Assembly (NCBI GenBank): GCA_934047225.1
Contig: OW203992.1
Span: 12,265,501 to 12,329,500 of the forward strand
DNA length: 64,000 bases
Origin: Ypsolopha sequella
Taxonomy: Eukaryota; Arthropoda; Insecta; Lepidoptera; Ypsolophidae
Direction of reading: 5' to 3'
A program made the translations under genes and the position numbers. The notes beneath the pieces are model-generated. The model saw only the letters and a program-made list of their open reading frames with translations. It had not been told where the DNA came from and searched no databases. This document shows positions 33,309 to 43,309 of the stretch, piece after piece; the stretch's first letter is position 1, and each line of letters starts with the position of its first letter.

Positions 33309-33925
33309 GGGCGGCCGCACACGTCCGGTTTCCTGATCAGAAATTCAGATATCAGAGCCTAGCGCAGCGGTCCGTTTTTTTTTTCATTTGGAATTTAAAC
33401 TGCCAGTACGTACAGCGACAGCGTCGTGAACACTGCTTGGCAAGATGGATAACGAAGAATTGCATTTTTGGTTTCATTAGAGGAGAAGAAGAAGAGGAAA
33501 CGTCTTTTAAGGAAAGTCCTATAAAACTCTGTTGTGATCATACTTGTCATCCCACAAGCATGGGTATTTTTCTACGCCAACTATAAAATTTTCTGACTCA
33601 CATATTTTAATTCTCAATAGACGTCCGGTAGTCTTGGCGATCACAGCGGTGGTTCTGAACGGAAATTTATGTCCATTTGCACCAGCACATTCAAAATAAA
33701 TGGGAGCGTTGCGTTCAAAATGACGATATTCGGTTTTTTTCCGGACCGGCATGCCGAACGCGCCGGCCGCTTTCCGAAACGGCTATCAGGAATTGTTCCG
33801 GACGGAAAAAACCGGACGTTTGTGGCAGTAAATACATTTTTGTATAGAAGATATGCATTCGGGTGCCCGAATCTGAATTCCTGATCAGGAAACTCGGTCT
33901 GGAAACCGGACGTGTGCGGCCGCCC
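33309..33925. mobile_element. TIR element, 617 bp, GC-rich ends
   Basis: GGGCGGCCGCACACGTCCGG is followed by TTT at the left, and its exact reverse complement closes the right end at 33925. Both ends then have TCCTGATCAG or CCTGATCAGGA nearby. The interior contains facing CCGGAC blocks. The 23-bp TIR is perfect. Target duplication is unclear (left flank CTT, right flank TAA). Overlapping frames of up to 128 codons across it are by-products of its GC content. Confidence 0.75.
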
Positions 33926-34864
33926 TAACCCGTCACTCGGTGACGTTGAGGGCTCGGGCTTGGCTGAGACGAGGAGCGCTTCGATGCGAGCCTGTCTAGC
34001 ATTGCGGTATAGAAACGCAGAACACAAGTTGAATGTGAGGAGCTCTGAACAGGATTAGAACCCAGGACCTTTCGCTATGATATTATTTTCGCTATTATTT
34101 ACATATATATGCATATTAAAAATAATTTGTTTTTATTGACAAACAGGTAGCGACGTAATGTGTGGGCAATCAGTTCTAATTTAACGTACAATGCACGAGA
34201 AGAAAAGGCCATTGTTTCAAAAGACGCAATGTATTGTTTCCAAATACATATTGTATTCATATAAAGTTGTCTCGTTGGGATCAAGCGCGGTGACGACGAT
34301 AGCGACGGCGGCGAGCGAAGCTTGGCACGCGGCGTGTACTCGCTCGGGAGGCCACGTATCCGCGGGACATTCCTCGCGCGCCGAGCGTCCGCCTAGTTTG
34401 CATTTTTCCACATATTGCTTACAAACAAACATTACCGGAACGTAAATATCTTTTCAACGTCAACATGTTCATTGTTTTGAACACGTAATCGTGCAGAAAT
34501 GTTGCAGAAATGGCTACATCGTGTAAAGACGTAATTGGTAGGTCGGAATTAATGTACACGAACTTTAATGTTACCAGGATTGTCTACCTGATAATATGAT
34601 GTATATTATAAATAATATATTATAATATATAATATATTATAAATAATAATTACATATAATATATACATAGTTAGCAGTCTCAATGGCTTTGATGTATGTA
34701 TGTATTTAGGAATCTTTGTAATATGTGTTACAATACCAATAAGTTTTGAATCACAGCCTATATTTAGGTATAATTTAATAAATTTATATTAACTTTTATA
34801 GCGTTTTTATATTTTGTTTATTATAAATATACACAAATGAGACACAACATTACAAATACACATT
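33926..34864. other. Non-coding stretch with a CpG-rich patch
   Basis: 34290-34400 has dense CG (GGTGACGACGATAGCGACGG and GGGACATTCCTCGCGCGCCG). It might be a small CpG-rich regulatory patch. 34600-34680 is nearly pure A/T (TAATATATTATAATATATAA). No gene is supported. Confidence 0.4.
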
Positions 34865-34870
34865 GGAAAA

Positions 34871-34912
34871 TCAAGATATATTTCGGGCACCATTTGGCCC
34901 CGCATCAGTGGA
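34871..34912 (-). ncRNA. Hammerhead-like motif, degenerate
   Basis: On the minus strand: CACTGATGCGGGGCCAAATG, GTGCCCGAAATATATCTTGA. CTGATG, a GGGC...GCCC stem, then GAAA and TATAT parallel the core at 19176, but the second A of CUGANGA is missing, so it is probably a decayed copy. Confidence 0.3.
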
Positions 34913-34942
34913 AATAATAATGACAGTATGCCAACAGTATAA

Positions 34943-35004
34943 CGACAGGTAATAATGACCTATATATATATATATATATATATATAGGTCATTATTACCT
35001 GTCG
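34943..35004. repeat. Perfect 62-bp palindrome with a TA-repeat centre
   Basis: Arms CGACAGGTAATAATGACC and GGTCATTATTACCTGTCG are exact complements around 26 bp of alternating TA. It could extrude as a cruciform. It lies 30 bp beyond the hammerhead-like motif at 34871-34912. Confidence 0.9.
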
Positions 35005-35334
35005 TATATATATATACAAGCCATACTTTTTGTACAAGATTTGTAGAGCTAGGCCTTGTAGAGTTAGAGGCTTGGCTGTACATGAGATCTCATAACAATT
35101 TCACGGTGAAAGCTTTACGAGTCTTGCTAACCTACTTAACATGAAATGTTTTTGGTGGGATTTTAAGTTTTTTAAACCAGCTCAAAAGTTATGAGGTTCT
35201 GGGATATACGGACGGACGGAAGAGCAACGGCGTCTTACCATTATGGTTCCTTTTTCCCCTTTAAATTTAGCACTAGCAGTGAAAACAATGAACACCGCAC
35301 CTCTGATCAATAAAGTTGCTATAGTTAAATACAA

Positions 35335-35547
35335 AATTAAATATTATAAATGCGAAGGTGTGTTTGTTTGTCCTTCTTTTACGTCACAACGAAGCCACAG
35401 ATTGACGTGAGTTTATGCACGAAAATAGTTAAAAGACTGGGAAGTGACTTAAGCTACTTTTTATAACGGCAAAAAGGTCCTTACTTTGTTTTTTATCGGT
35501 AACTGAGCTATTACCTCGCTAGCGAAGCCACGGGTAAAAGCTACTTA
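35335..35547 (+). mobile_element. Short Helitron-like copy
   Basis: AATATTATAAATGCGAAGGT, GTTTGTTTGTCCTTCTTTTA, CGTCACAACGAAGCCACAGA, then CTCGCTAGCGAAGCCACGGG and TAAAAGCTA at the right. 5' and 3' features sit about 210 bp apart, as in a small non-autonomous Helitron. The final CTAG is altered (CTAC). Confidence 0.5.
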
Positions 35548-35751
35548 CCTATAAAGTCACAATTAACTAGGAAGTTCGGTTAGAAGTTCCTCAAGACTCA
35601 TCAGGAGCTTTACGAGGCGATGATAAAAGCAATGTCTAAGGTATGTTATATAATTTTAACAAGATTAATACTTTAGTAAGTCAAGTCTTGCTTAGTGTGG
35701 AGACTACAATTTTCGTAATATTCGTCAATTTTGTTTAATAATTATTTAATA

Positions 35752-35830
35752 GTTTCATGTGCATAGTATTTATTCTTACTTACCAGTTGCTGAGCGGTGA
35801 AGGAACACATCGTAAGGAAACCTGCATGGC
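35752..35830 (+). repeat. SINE body fragment
   Basis: TCATGTGCATAGTATTTATT, CTTACTTACCAGTTGCTGAG, CGGTGAAGGAACACATCGTA, AGGAAACCTGCATG. This is the middle of the SINE at 3537. Confidence 0.65.
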
Positions 35831-36321
35831 GTCATTCCGTCAAAAAAACAAAACCCTCATCTTTAATGAAGTTTTTAACTAGCTCAGCTTTACTGTAAAA
35901 ACAATGTTGAACAAAATACCGTGTTATTTAATACTATGAGAATATCCTAAAGGTTTGTTTTGTTTTTAAAGAAAAACAAACAACGAATGATCGAAACAAA
36001 TCATTGAAATTTTCCTACGAAACGACTAGTCAATTTTGTACGAGGTTCAGCTAGAATCGATTCTATTCTCAATAAAAAGCTTTATTTAACCCGTTGTAGT
36101 GCTATTTGTCTTATACCTGTGTGCTACGTCTGGGTTTATTTTTAGAGCGTAATATGCAATCTCGTGGTTTGCTGTCGTCGTGTTGCTTGTACTGGGGAAC
36201 TACTACGAATTCAGATGATATTAAAAATGTGGAAATAAAACAAAATACCAAGAAAAATTTTGTCAAGCAGTTTTGAGAAAACAATTGTCCTTCTTCTCCT
36301 AAATATATGATTATTTATCTT
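35831..36321. other. AT-rich stretch, nothing recognised
   Basis: No supported feature. Confidence 0.4.
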
Positions 36322-36589
36322 ATACAAGGCGACTTTTTGATCATCGTCCAAATTCATACTGGTGGCTTGGTAAGTGATTAGTATCATGGATCTATAACAA
36401 TTTTGGTGAAATTCGTAAAATGAAATTTCGACTCCCCATAGTGATTCACTCGGGACTGGAACTGAATTTCTATGGGAAGCCGAAATTTCATTAGACGAAT
36501 TTCACAAAAATTGTTACTGATCCAAGATACTGATCACTTATCAAGCCTCCAGTATGAATTTGGACGATGATCAAAAAGTCACCTTGTAT
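36322..36589. mobile_element. Foldback MITE family K, copy 1
   Basis: The left arm ATACAAGGCGACTTTTTGAT continues to CATCGTCCAAATTCATACTG. The right arm is the same in reverse complement with one or two changes. Inner blocks GGAGGCTTGATAAGTGATCA and AGTATC also pair. Related copies are at 38350-38585 and 39975-40240, with a partial at 49995-50112. Non-coding. Confidence 0.75.
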
Positions 36590-36644
36590 ATTTGTTTGTA
36601 ACTATTTTATTATATGTTATATTTAAAGCATGCTGTTTCCTTAA

Positions 36645-36924
36645 CACGTTGAAGGACAGAGATTGCCTTCATACAAGTTGTGGTGTGACACATGGTAGTA
36701 GAGAGGAAGGCGAAAGGGGAAACGGACATTTAGGCCCATTGGATCGACAGTAGACCTCGTTTGAATATTTACTTTGTGACACAATAAACAACACTTGTAC
36801 TTGTTTGTGGAGAAATCTCAACGCTGCTAGCCATTCTGGCATAATTCTACATGGAATCGATGACGCTATACAGCGTCGTTTTCAAATTGGTATATCTAAT
36901 AGTGCGTCTCTGTCCTTCAACGTG
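36645..36924. mobile_element. TTAA-flanked MITE (piggyBac-like), 280 bp
   Basis: TIRs CACGTTGAAGGACAGAGA in both ends (18 bp), flanked on each side by TTAA (36641-36644 and 36925-36928). TTAA duplications are the hallmark of piggyBac-type transposition, though Kolobok and some Sola elements share them. No transposase. The nested element at 40848-41742 has related ends. Confidence 0.7.
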
Positions 36925-36996
36925 TTAATTGGGCAACATTGCTTCAAATATTTATGGTGTTAATGAAGTTTAATCCACTATTCAAATTATAAGAGC

Positions 36997-37124
36997 ACAG
37001 GTCGCGGCAGTAAATAATGCACATCGGCTTTGTAGAGCGTCGTCTCTCTCACCGGACTGTTAGTGCTTCGTGCGACAGAGATGACGCTACGATATGATGT
37101 GCATTAGTTACTGCCGTGACTTGT
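36997..37124. mobile_element. Small foldback MITE, 128 bp
   Basis: The left arm ACAGGTCGCGGCAGTAAATA, ATGCACATC pairs with the right arm (reverse complement ACAAGTCACGGCAGTAACTA, ATGCACATC), and the inner GAGCGTCGTCTCTCTC pairs with GACAGAGATGACGCT. Confidence 0.7.
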
Positions 37125-38147
37125 ATCTGTACTTTTTATTTTTTACTTTTATGTTCTTCGTAAAATAAGTACGTACAAGTATTGTTAGTAATTTCCTCTG
37201 TTATCTTATTATGTAGTACCTAATAAATAACATAAAAATACATTAAATAAAAAGTACAAAAATATCATCACTCTCCTAAGTTAAATCAGTATATTACGAA
37301 TTCCTCGGCTTTGTTGAATAGTTTCAGAAAATCTTCTCCAATATCAGACTCACATACGCTCACGCGAGAAAACTTAGAGTAAGATTCAAATGAAAAGGTT
37401 CGCAGTAAATCCGCAAGGTGTAGCGCCGAGTGTTTGACTCACAAACAGCTCGCAGTCGAGGAGGCGGCAAATATCTCTTGAGCGGCTCTCACACGATGCC
37501 AGCGGAGCCCCTGGCACTGCACCCCCGGCTCTCGGACCCGACCCTCGCTGTGAACACGGCTACGCAAATATTTTCGTCATTATACTTCTGGGACCGTTTT
37601 CAAATAGGTTTGTGGCTTATGAAAGCTATCAAGCCCGGGCGAGATATGAAAGAGTTTTGTGTTGTAAAATGCAAGGGATTTTTATTGAATGCAGGTCTTG
37701 AGCAACCCTGTCTGGTGCTTACATATGTTTTATTTTACCTTATAAATATTATTGAAAGCTTATGACTAGTTGTGTATGTCTGTCAGCCTTTCAAAGCTGA
37801 AACTAAAAGTTTTACATACACGTGTCAAACAAAAGGTTTTTGGTAAAAGCAGGCAAACCAAAACTGACCCGGAAATTCCTTCCGGTTTCAGAACCCGGAA
37901 CGAAAATTGTGAATTCAATGTTTAATATCAACAAACTAAACAATAGATGCCATAGATCCAAGGCAAACCAAAATTAATAAAGTTAGAAAATGGATAATAG
38001 TTAGAAATTTTCATCCGCTTTTAGCTAGAAATCCGTGAATAATAAACCAGATGGGATTTTTTTCCTGAATACCTGTAGAGCTCTTGGGTTTGAACTCAAT
38101 GAAATCACAACATGATCTAGTCATTTCGGTATTTTTAGTGAACACAA
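37125..38147. other. Non-coding stretch with a GC-richer patch
   Basis: 37425-37570 is GC-rich and carries a 111-codon frame (37430-37765). The first 40 residues are Pro/Leu/Ser-rich and the rest is ordinary AT-rich translation. No domain or splice sites make it convincing; it could be unique conserved DNA. Confidence 0.35.
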
Positions 38148-38856
38148 ATAAAAAACCGGCTAAGTGCGTGTCGGGCCACGCGTATTTAGGGTTCCGTAAC
38201 TAAAAACTTCATCTAAGTAATTTTCAATGGAATTTGTATGAAATTTTCCTTTTTACTTCTCCAAGTACATTTAATATTTTTGGTCGACTATTACTCGTTA
38301 CTTTGTAAAGCTTACGTTAGCTGTGATAGTTTTCTTTTTAACTTCGGTTTATAAGGTGATATTTATTTATACAGCAAAATTCACACCGGAGGCTTGGTAA
38401 GTGATCAGAGATCACGGAGAGATAACACTTTTTGCTAATTTTGCTAAATAAAATTTTGACCTCCCATAGTAATTTACTCGGGGCTAGGCTAGAATTTCAC
38501 AAAAAGGGTCATCGAACCTTGATACTGAGCACTTACCAAGCCTTCAGTATGAATTTGGTTACATAAATAAATGTCACCTTATATATACTACTGCCCTCAA
38601 TTTTTTCACATATCCAGAAACAACCGTTTAAGATACCTCACACTATGGGATAGACGAGAAAAAAGATCATCCCGACTTTAGATGAGGTACCCTAAAAAAG
38701 TTCTTTTTAAAATTTTCATTTTACCACTTTGACGGCGTGATTGATAGTATATTTACCCATGCCAAATAACAGATTTATGGTACTAAGAGTCTTAGTACCA
38801 TAATACGGAAATGGCGAAACTATAAGGGTTCTAACTGACTACAGAACCCTAAAAAA
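38148..38856 (-). repeat. TTTTTAGGGTTCCGTA family, copy 3, interrupted
   Basis: On the minus strand it starts TTTTTTAGGGTTCTGTAGTC near 38856 and ends at 38148 with CGTGGCCCGACACGCACTTA, GCCGGTTTTTT. Internal GACTCTTAGTACCATAAATC matches copy 2. A family K MITE (38350-38585) is inserted within it, so the host repeat is older. Confidence 0.6.
38350..38585. mobile_element. Foldback MITE family K, copy 2, nested
   Basis: The left arm TATAAGGTGATATTTATTTA and the right-arm reverse complement TATAAGGTGACATTTATTTA are followed by AAATTCACACCGGAGGCTTG and AAATTCATACTGAAGGCTTG respectively. It is inserted in the repeat at 38148-38856. Confidence 0.7.
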
Positions 38857-39594
38857 GAGAGTTTATATAGCACAAGCTGTTTTGGGAAGATCATCCACCT
38901 CGAGCCCGCTTATTTTTGACGATTTCGAAATGTTTCGAAGCAATTAATAAATATTTATACATATTTATTTAAAATGAATTAATTATTTTTCATATAATAA
39001 TGAGTGAATCCACTTTGTAAAATATTGTAACTATTGTGCATTGAGTGGATATCGAGTGTATTTGTAAAACTTTTTATTGAAATAAAATAGTACTTAAATA
39101 ACATTTTAAACCTACCTACCTATTAAATTAAACTTACCTAAAACAAAACACTGACCTAAAACCGTTATAAACCTTTAACCTTTTAAACCTTTAAACCGTA
39201 AAACCTTTAACCTAGTAAAAATAAAAATAAAACTAACCAAACTAAATAAAAATTAGTGTATTTGTAAAAAGATTGTACTCAAAACCCAATGTACTTATTT
39301 AGCCAACGTACACCACACGCACACAATGAAATACTGATGGAATATGAGGAAAATGAAATTTGATCCAGCCCATCATTTGTAAACGAGAAATCAACAAAAA
39401 GCCCAAACATTTTGTCTGCACATAGCTTTGCCACGCCACGTTTTCCGAACATACATTCTAAAAAATGAATTGTGCAACTATGAAATAAAACCAGTGATGC
39501 GCGCTTTAGTCCCGCGGCGGTGGCAGCAGCCGAGCCTCGCACTTCGATGTGTTGCTGCTTCACATATTATACAGGTTGGAAAAAATTCAAGGGC
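38857..39594. other. AT-rich stretch with low-complexity ACCTTTAAACC series
   Basis: 39120-39250 is made of short CTAAAAC and AACCTTTAAACC units. A 94-codon minus frame (39279-39563) is not supported. Confidence 0.4.
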
Positions 39595-39715
39595 CCTGGA
39601 TTTAGCTCATTGTACTGAAAGGAAACATTCCTTTATTTTTTAAAAGAAACAAAACTGCATTCAAAGATGTTTTAAAATTTGCTTGTCTCACCCGGGAATC
39701 GAACCAATTTAAAAT
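39595..39715. repeat. Partial relative of the 14498 foldback
   Basis: TACTGAAAGGAAACATTCCT, AAACTGCATTCAAAGATGTT, and CCCGGGAATCGAACC line up with the left arm of 14498-14970 (TACTGAAAGAAGACATTATT, AAACTGCATTCATAGATTTT, GGGAATCGAACCC). No right arm was found. Confidence 0.5.
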
Positions 39716-39974
39716 TAAAAAAATACACCCTCGCTATTTTATAATACGAATCGGTAGGATTATTGTTCGGAATAAAATTTGTCCAATAAAAATTTGGTCT
39801 TTGAAATAAAAAACAGTGAAAACTAATATTAATTTTATTTTATCATCAATACGAAGAACACATGAACATAAAACATTTTTTTAACGAACATGGATATTAA
39901 GAAGAGAAAAGAATCCTAATAAGTTAAGGAAGCTCCCCTCCAGAGCTCTTAATTTTTTCCCTCCCTGTATATGC

Positions 39975-40240
39975 AAGGTGAAATTTAATCAACCGCCTGA
40001 ATTCATACTGGAGTCTCGGCTAGTGATCAGGAACGAGGTTCAATTACCACTTTTTTGAAAATCGTAAATAAAAATATTTTGCTCCCTTTCACACTGGACT
40101 AGTTCAATTACAAAACCTAGTATAGGCAGTATAGGAGCAAACAATTTTTTTTTCGAATTTCACCTTCTTGTATTTAAACATTGTTCGTGATCACTAACCG
40201 AGTCTCCAGTATGAATTCAGGCGGTTGATTAAATTTCACT
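39975..40240. mobile_element. Foldback MITE family K, copy 3
   Basis: Left arm TGAAATTTAATCAACCGCCT, GAATTCATACTGGAGTCTCG; right arm the exact reverse complement of the first block, with one change after it. Arms are about 55 bp. A partial copy at 49995-50112 shares GGCCGCCTGAATTCGTGCTG and GGCTCGG. Confidence 0.75.
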
Positions 40241-40843
40241 TATATGTACATAAGTTTGAAGACCTTAAATGCCCTTTTGTAACCAATTAGCAGCTTAGTC
40301 TGGGGGTAATCCTGAACTTCGTATTATCGCTTTGAACCTATATATACTGTTACAGCTATTAAGTAAATTATATTTCAGTTCAGTAGATGAAAGTTTGTCG
40401 CTGGAGTGTATAAATAGATAATCTATGAAACAAAATGATCAACACGTAACTTTACACTTTGTACTTCTGAATTGGGTACTTCTTTGTTCTCATCTCTTTT
40501 ATATAGCATGAGATTGTCAAATTTTATTCCATGGTCAAAATCTACGTTTTTGTAGGACAAAAATGGCCTTATAAACGTTAGGTACCCAGATCCAATGATC
40601 TTTTCGGACTTGAGGTGAGATTTATTGTCCGGAAAGGTTCGGGAAAATACCGCTACAAAACCAAAATAGGCGAATAATGGTGATAAGCTCAGCCCCAAGA
40701 GGGAGGCGAGGAGAAAGAAGCTTTTACTAAATAAACAGAACGTTGAATAAATGGATACGCTTCAAAGAATACATTATTTGCATATAGGCATAAAATAAAG
40801 TCAATAAAATTTTGTGAAATCGTATTCTAATTATTAATTATTA
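40241..40843. other. Non-coding stretch, nothing recognised
   Basis: The 91-codon minus frame at 40423-40698 lacks any recognisable domain. Confidence 0.4.
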
Positions 40844-41170
40844 TTAACGCGACGGACAGTACCACCCACAGGCGTCACGGCGAATTCCGGAATACAACAG
40901 TACCCCTGTCGGCAATCGATTTTTCGTTCGCATAAATACTATATGTCTCACGGCCATCGTTTTTCCTTACTGATAAAAGGGACAGCATACGTAAGTAAGT
41001 ACTGTCTCCGCAGAAGTGATTTGAATGGAACTACTGTCATAACAAAAGTTCTTATAGAACAAGTTTATAGTCTGTCATACATTTTACTGTCATATAACAT
41101 TACGCTTATAGGCAATGTATGAAAATGAATACGTATAGTGTCACAGCAGGGTAAACCGATGGGTTAATAC

Positions 41171-41720
41171 CTTAGAGTATAATTATATAAGTAAACTATA
41201 GAGCGCGCGTAAGCAAATAATAGCGTAAGCACGGCTATGAACACTGTTCATACCAAATTATTATTACATATGGCTTGAACACTCACGTGTGATTGTTGTT
41301 GACTATATGCCAACCGTTTCACCGATACAATTTAGGTATTATCAAGGCGAGTGTCGTTCTTAGGATGGACAAACGGACCCTGGCAGCCGCCGATCGGCGA
41401 GCAATCACACGTGAGTGTTCAAGCCGTATGTAATAATAATTTAGTATTTCAGCTCACGCGAGTTTTAATAATATTACTGTTCATACCATTTTTGTAAAAG
41501 TAATTACTGAAAAAGTTCACTACCGTTTCGTTTAAACGATTTCCGGAACAAAAACCAAAAGTAATATTGTTTATTTTCATCGCTAACATTGATATAACAA
41601 AATTAATCAGTGATATAAACAAAATTAATCAGCAGTTTGTACTATGAAAACTGCTTACGGTCTGCACAAGGCGCTACTAGCGATGCGCGTGCTCTACAGT
41701 TTACTTATATATACTCTAAG
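41171..41720. mobile_element. Foldback element with 8-bp target duplication, nested
   Basis: Left end CTTAGAGTATAATTATATAA, GTAAACTATAGAGC; right end in reverse complement CTTAGAGTATATATAAGTAA, ACTGTAGAGC. It is flanked by GTTAATAC at 41163-41170 and 41721-41728. An 8-bp duplication fits hAT or another 8-bp superfamily; a 6-bp reading (TTAATA, with ends one base longer) is also possible. It carries a further insertion. Confidence 0.65.
41256..41475. mobile_element. 220-bp element with 13-bp target duplication, innermost
   Basis: ACTGTTCATACCA flanks it at 41243-41255 and 41476-41488. Inside, ATTATTATTACATATGGCTT, GAACACTCACGTGTGATTG near the left is inverted at 41400-41441. It ends TTTTAATAATATT. 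A 13-bp duplication and an A/T-rich end suggest retroposition, but the inverted arms are unusual for a SINE. Identity unknown. Confidence 0.6.
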
Positions 41721-41879
41721 GTTAATACTGTCCTTCAACGTGTTAGCAATAATTATTAATTAATTATTACTATTTAATAATTGTAATGATCAAAAATTAT
41801 TATATTCTAATATTTTTTGTATAAAAATTTATACTAGTTGGTTAATAGGTATATTACAAGGCACAAATATTAAAAATAC

Positions 41880-42453
41880 ATATATCGTCACGACATAAAT
41901 ATACGAGAGGTGTCAGAGGTAAAATGCAAGTCACAGTCCACACTCGGTACACCTGCCTTTTACCGACAGTCCTAACGTGATGGTGGTGAGCCCTATCGTC
42001 GTACTTCGGGCACAAATACACGCTTTTTACGGCATGCAGGTTTTACCCCTCGGCCATAGCTTCAGGCTTCGAGAGGCGCGCCAAGCGGTTCTTCTTGTGA
42101 CGGCGCCGGCGGCAGAGAGAACAAATGTATGAAGTCGTATAGGGCCGGCCATGGGTCGCATCTCACGCGTCTTGTCCGGCTTCGAGTGACTTGCGCTCTC
42201 TCGACGGCGGTGTGCGGGGAGGCGGGGAGCCGCGCCAGTGATCGAGCGCACAGCACGAACCTAGTGTCGAGCGCTTTGAGCGAGCGAGCGCGCTATACAT
42301 CTGATGCGGTGGAAGGCACCGACGCGACGGGTGTCGTGGCAGGGCAAAGCCCGTCGCAAAAACCGCCTGGAAGCGCAGCAAGAAGCGCCGCCAGAAGCCT
42401 GAAGCTATGGCCGACCGGTTAGTGCTCTACCGCCTGAGCTACGGCCCGCTTCT
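41880..42453 (-). mobile_element. SINE, minus strand, split by GC-rich insert
   Basis: 42415-42453, read on the minus strand, is a tRNA-like head GGGCCGTAGCTCAGGCGGTA, GAGCACTAACC (A box TAGCTCAGGCGG). 42050-41880 is the SINE body: AAACCTGCATGCCG, TGCCCGAAGTACGACGATAG, ending TTTATGTCGTGACGATATAT. Between them about 350 bp of GC-rich DNA is out of place. CGGCCATAGCTTCAGGCTTC occurs at both edges of that insert in opposite orientation (42053-42072 and about 42394-42413). Confidence 0.6.
42053..42418. other. CpG-rich insert bounded by inverted 20-mers
   Basis: CG-dense, unlike its neighbours, with the inverted CGGCCATAGCTTCAGGCTTC edges. Several overlapping open frames of 64-97 codons on both strands simply reflect absence of AT-rich stops. 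No protein family was recognised. It may be a captured host fragment. Confidence 0.4.
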
Positions 42454-43309
42454 TCTACGTAATCCATGTCTCAATTATTGGATCACAGACGTCCTCAAAA
42501 TAACTTGGATAATACCTAAGTTCTAATCGAGCTTTTATGATCCACTAAACCGTAAAGCTGCCTTCTTTGTCAAAGATCTTTGTTCCAAGTTTTAATTTAA
42601 CCACTTTCAAACATTTTGCTTTGGCTAAAGAAAATATTTGTAAAGAAAATTGATTTTGTGGAACGCAAATTCATCCTTGAAAATAGTTTACAAAGTCTAG
42701 ACATTTTCTTCTTTTTTGTTGAACATTTTATAATAATTTAGGGTCGAGCTTTAAACAAAGCAGGTTTTGAATAGTCAACGAATACGTAATGTGTTTTTTC
42801 TTAAACATACGCGGAAATATTATCATTACTTTTGAATAAAGAACACGCGAAGTATCATATTTACGTAGACTGAAAACCCAAAATCACTTCCCGGCGCATT
42901 CTTTGAATTTGGAACGAAGAGCGCACCGGCAATGTTGTATGAAACGGTGTGCTGTTTGAATTTAGAACTCTTTCATCTATCGTACACATTGCGTTCTCGT
43001 GGCTGTATAGCCACAGATGCGTTTACCTTTCGGCACAAATTGTAAAAAAAAAAAATTGGCGGTAAAGCGGAGTTCATTGTTATTTGGTTAATAAACTTAT
43101 GATGTAAAAGGCCCTTTTTTATTTCCTTGCATTTTTTTAAGAAAAGCACTATATATGCCTCGGCCGAAATGGCAATTGCCTGTCTCGTATCATTGAAGTC
43201 CTCGCCTGCGGCTCGGCATTCAAACTCATACTCGACCTGCAATTGCCTATTTCGCTGCCTTTGCAATAATGTACTATTGTTTTGTTGCATAAATAAAATC
43301 GTTTTTATC
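42454..43309. other. Non-coding stretch
   Basis: CCCGGCGCATTCTTTGAATT (42892) and CTCGGCCGAAATGGCAATTG, followed by CCTGTC (43159), resemble repeats I have seen in moth sequence but cannot name. A 105-codon minus frame (42973-43290) is unsupported. Confidence 0.35.

Larger units (their letters stand above)
40848..41742. mobile_element. TTAA-type element, outermost of a nest
   Basis: Left end CGCGACGGACAGTA after TTAA (40844-40847). Right end TACTGTCCTTCAACGTG followed by TTAG (41743-41746), one base from TTAA. The right end matches the TIR of 36645-36924; the left end lacks about 3 bp. Without the inserted 41171-41720 and one copy of its duplication, it would be about 337 bp. No coding. Confidence 0.5.

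Noticed and set aside
33641..34027. 128-codon minus-strand frame
   Set aside because: It spans the end of a TIR element and flanking debris, with no family motif.
42027..42422. Overlapping 64-97 codon frames on both strands
   Set aside because: Same GC artefact; mutually overlapping and without known motifs.
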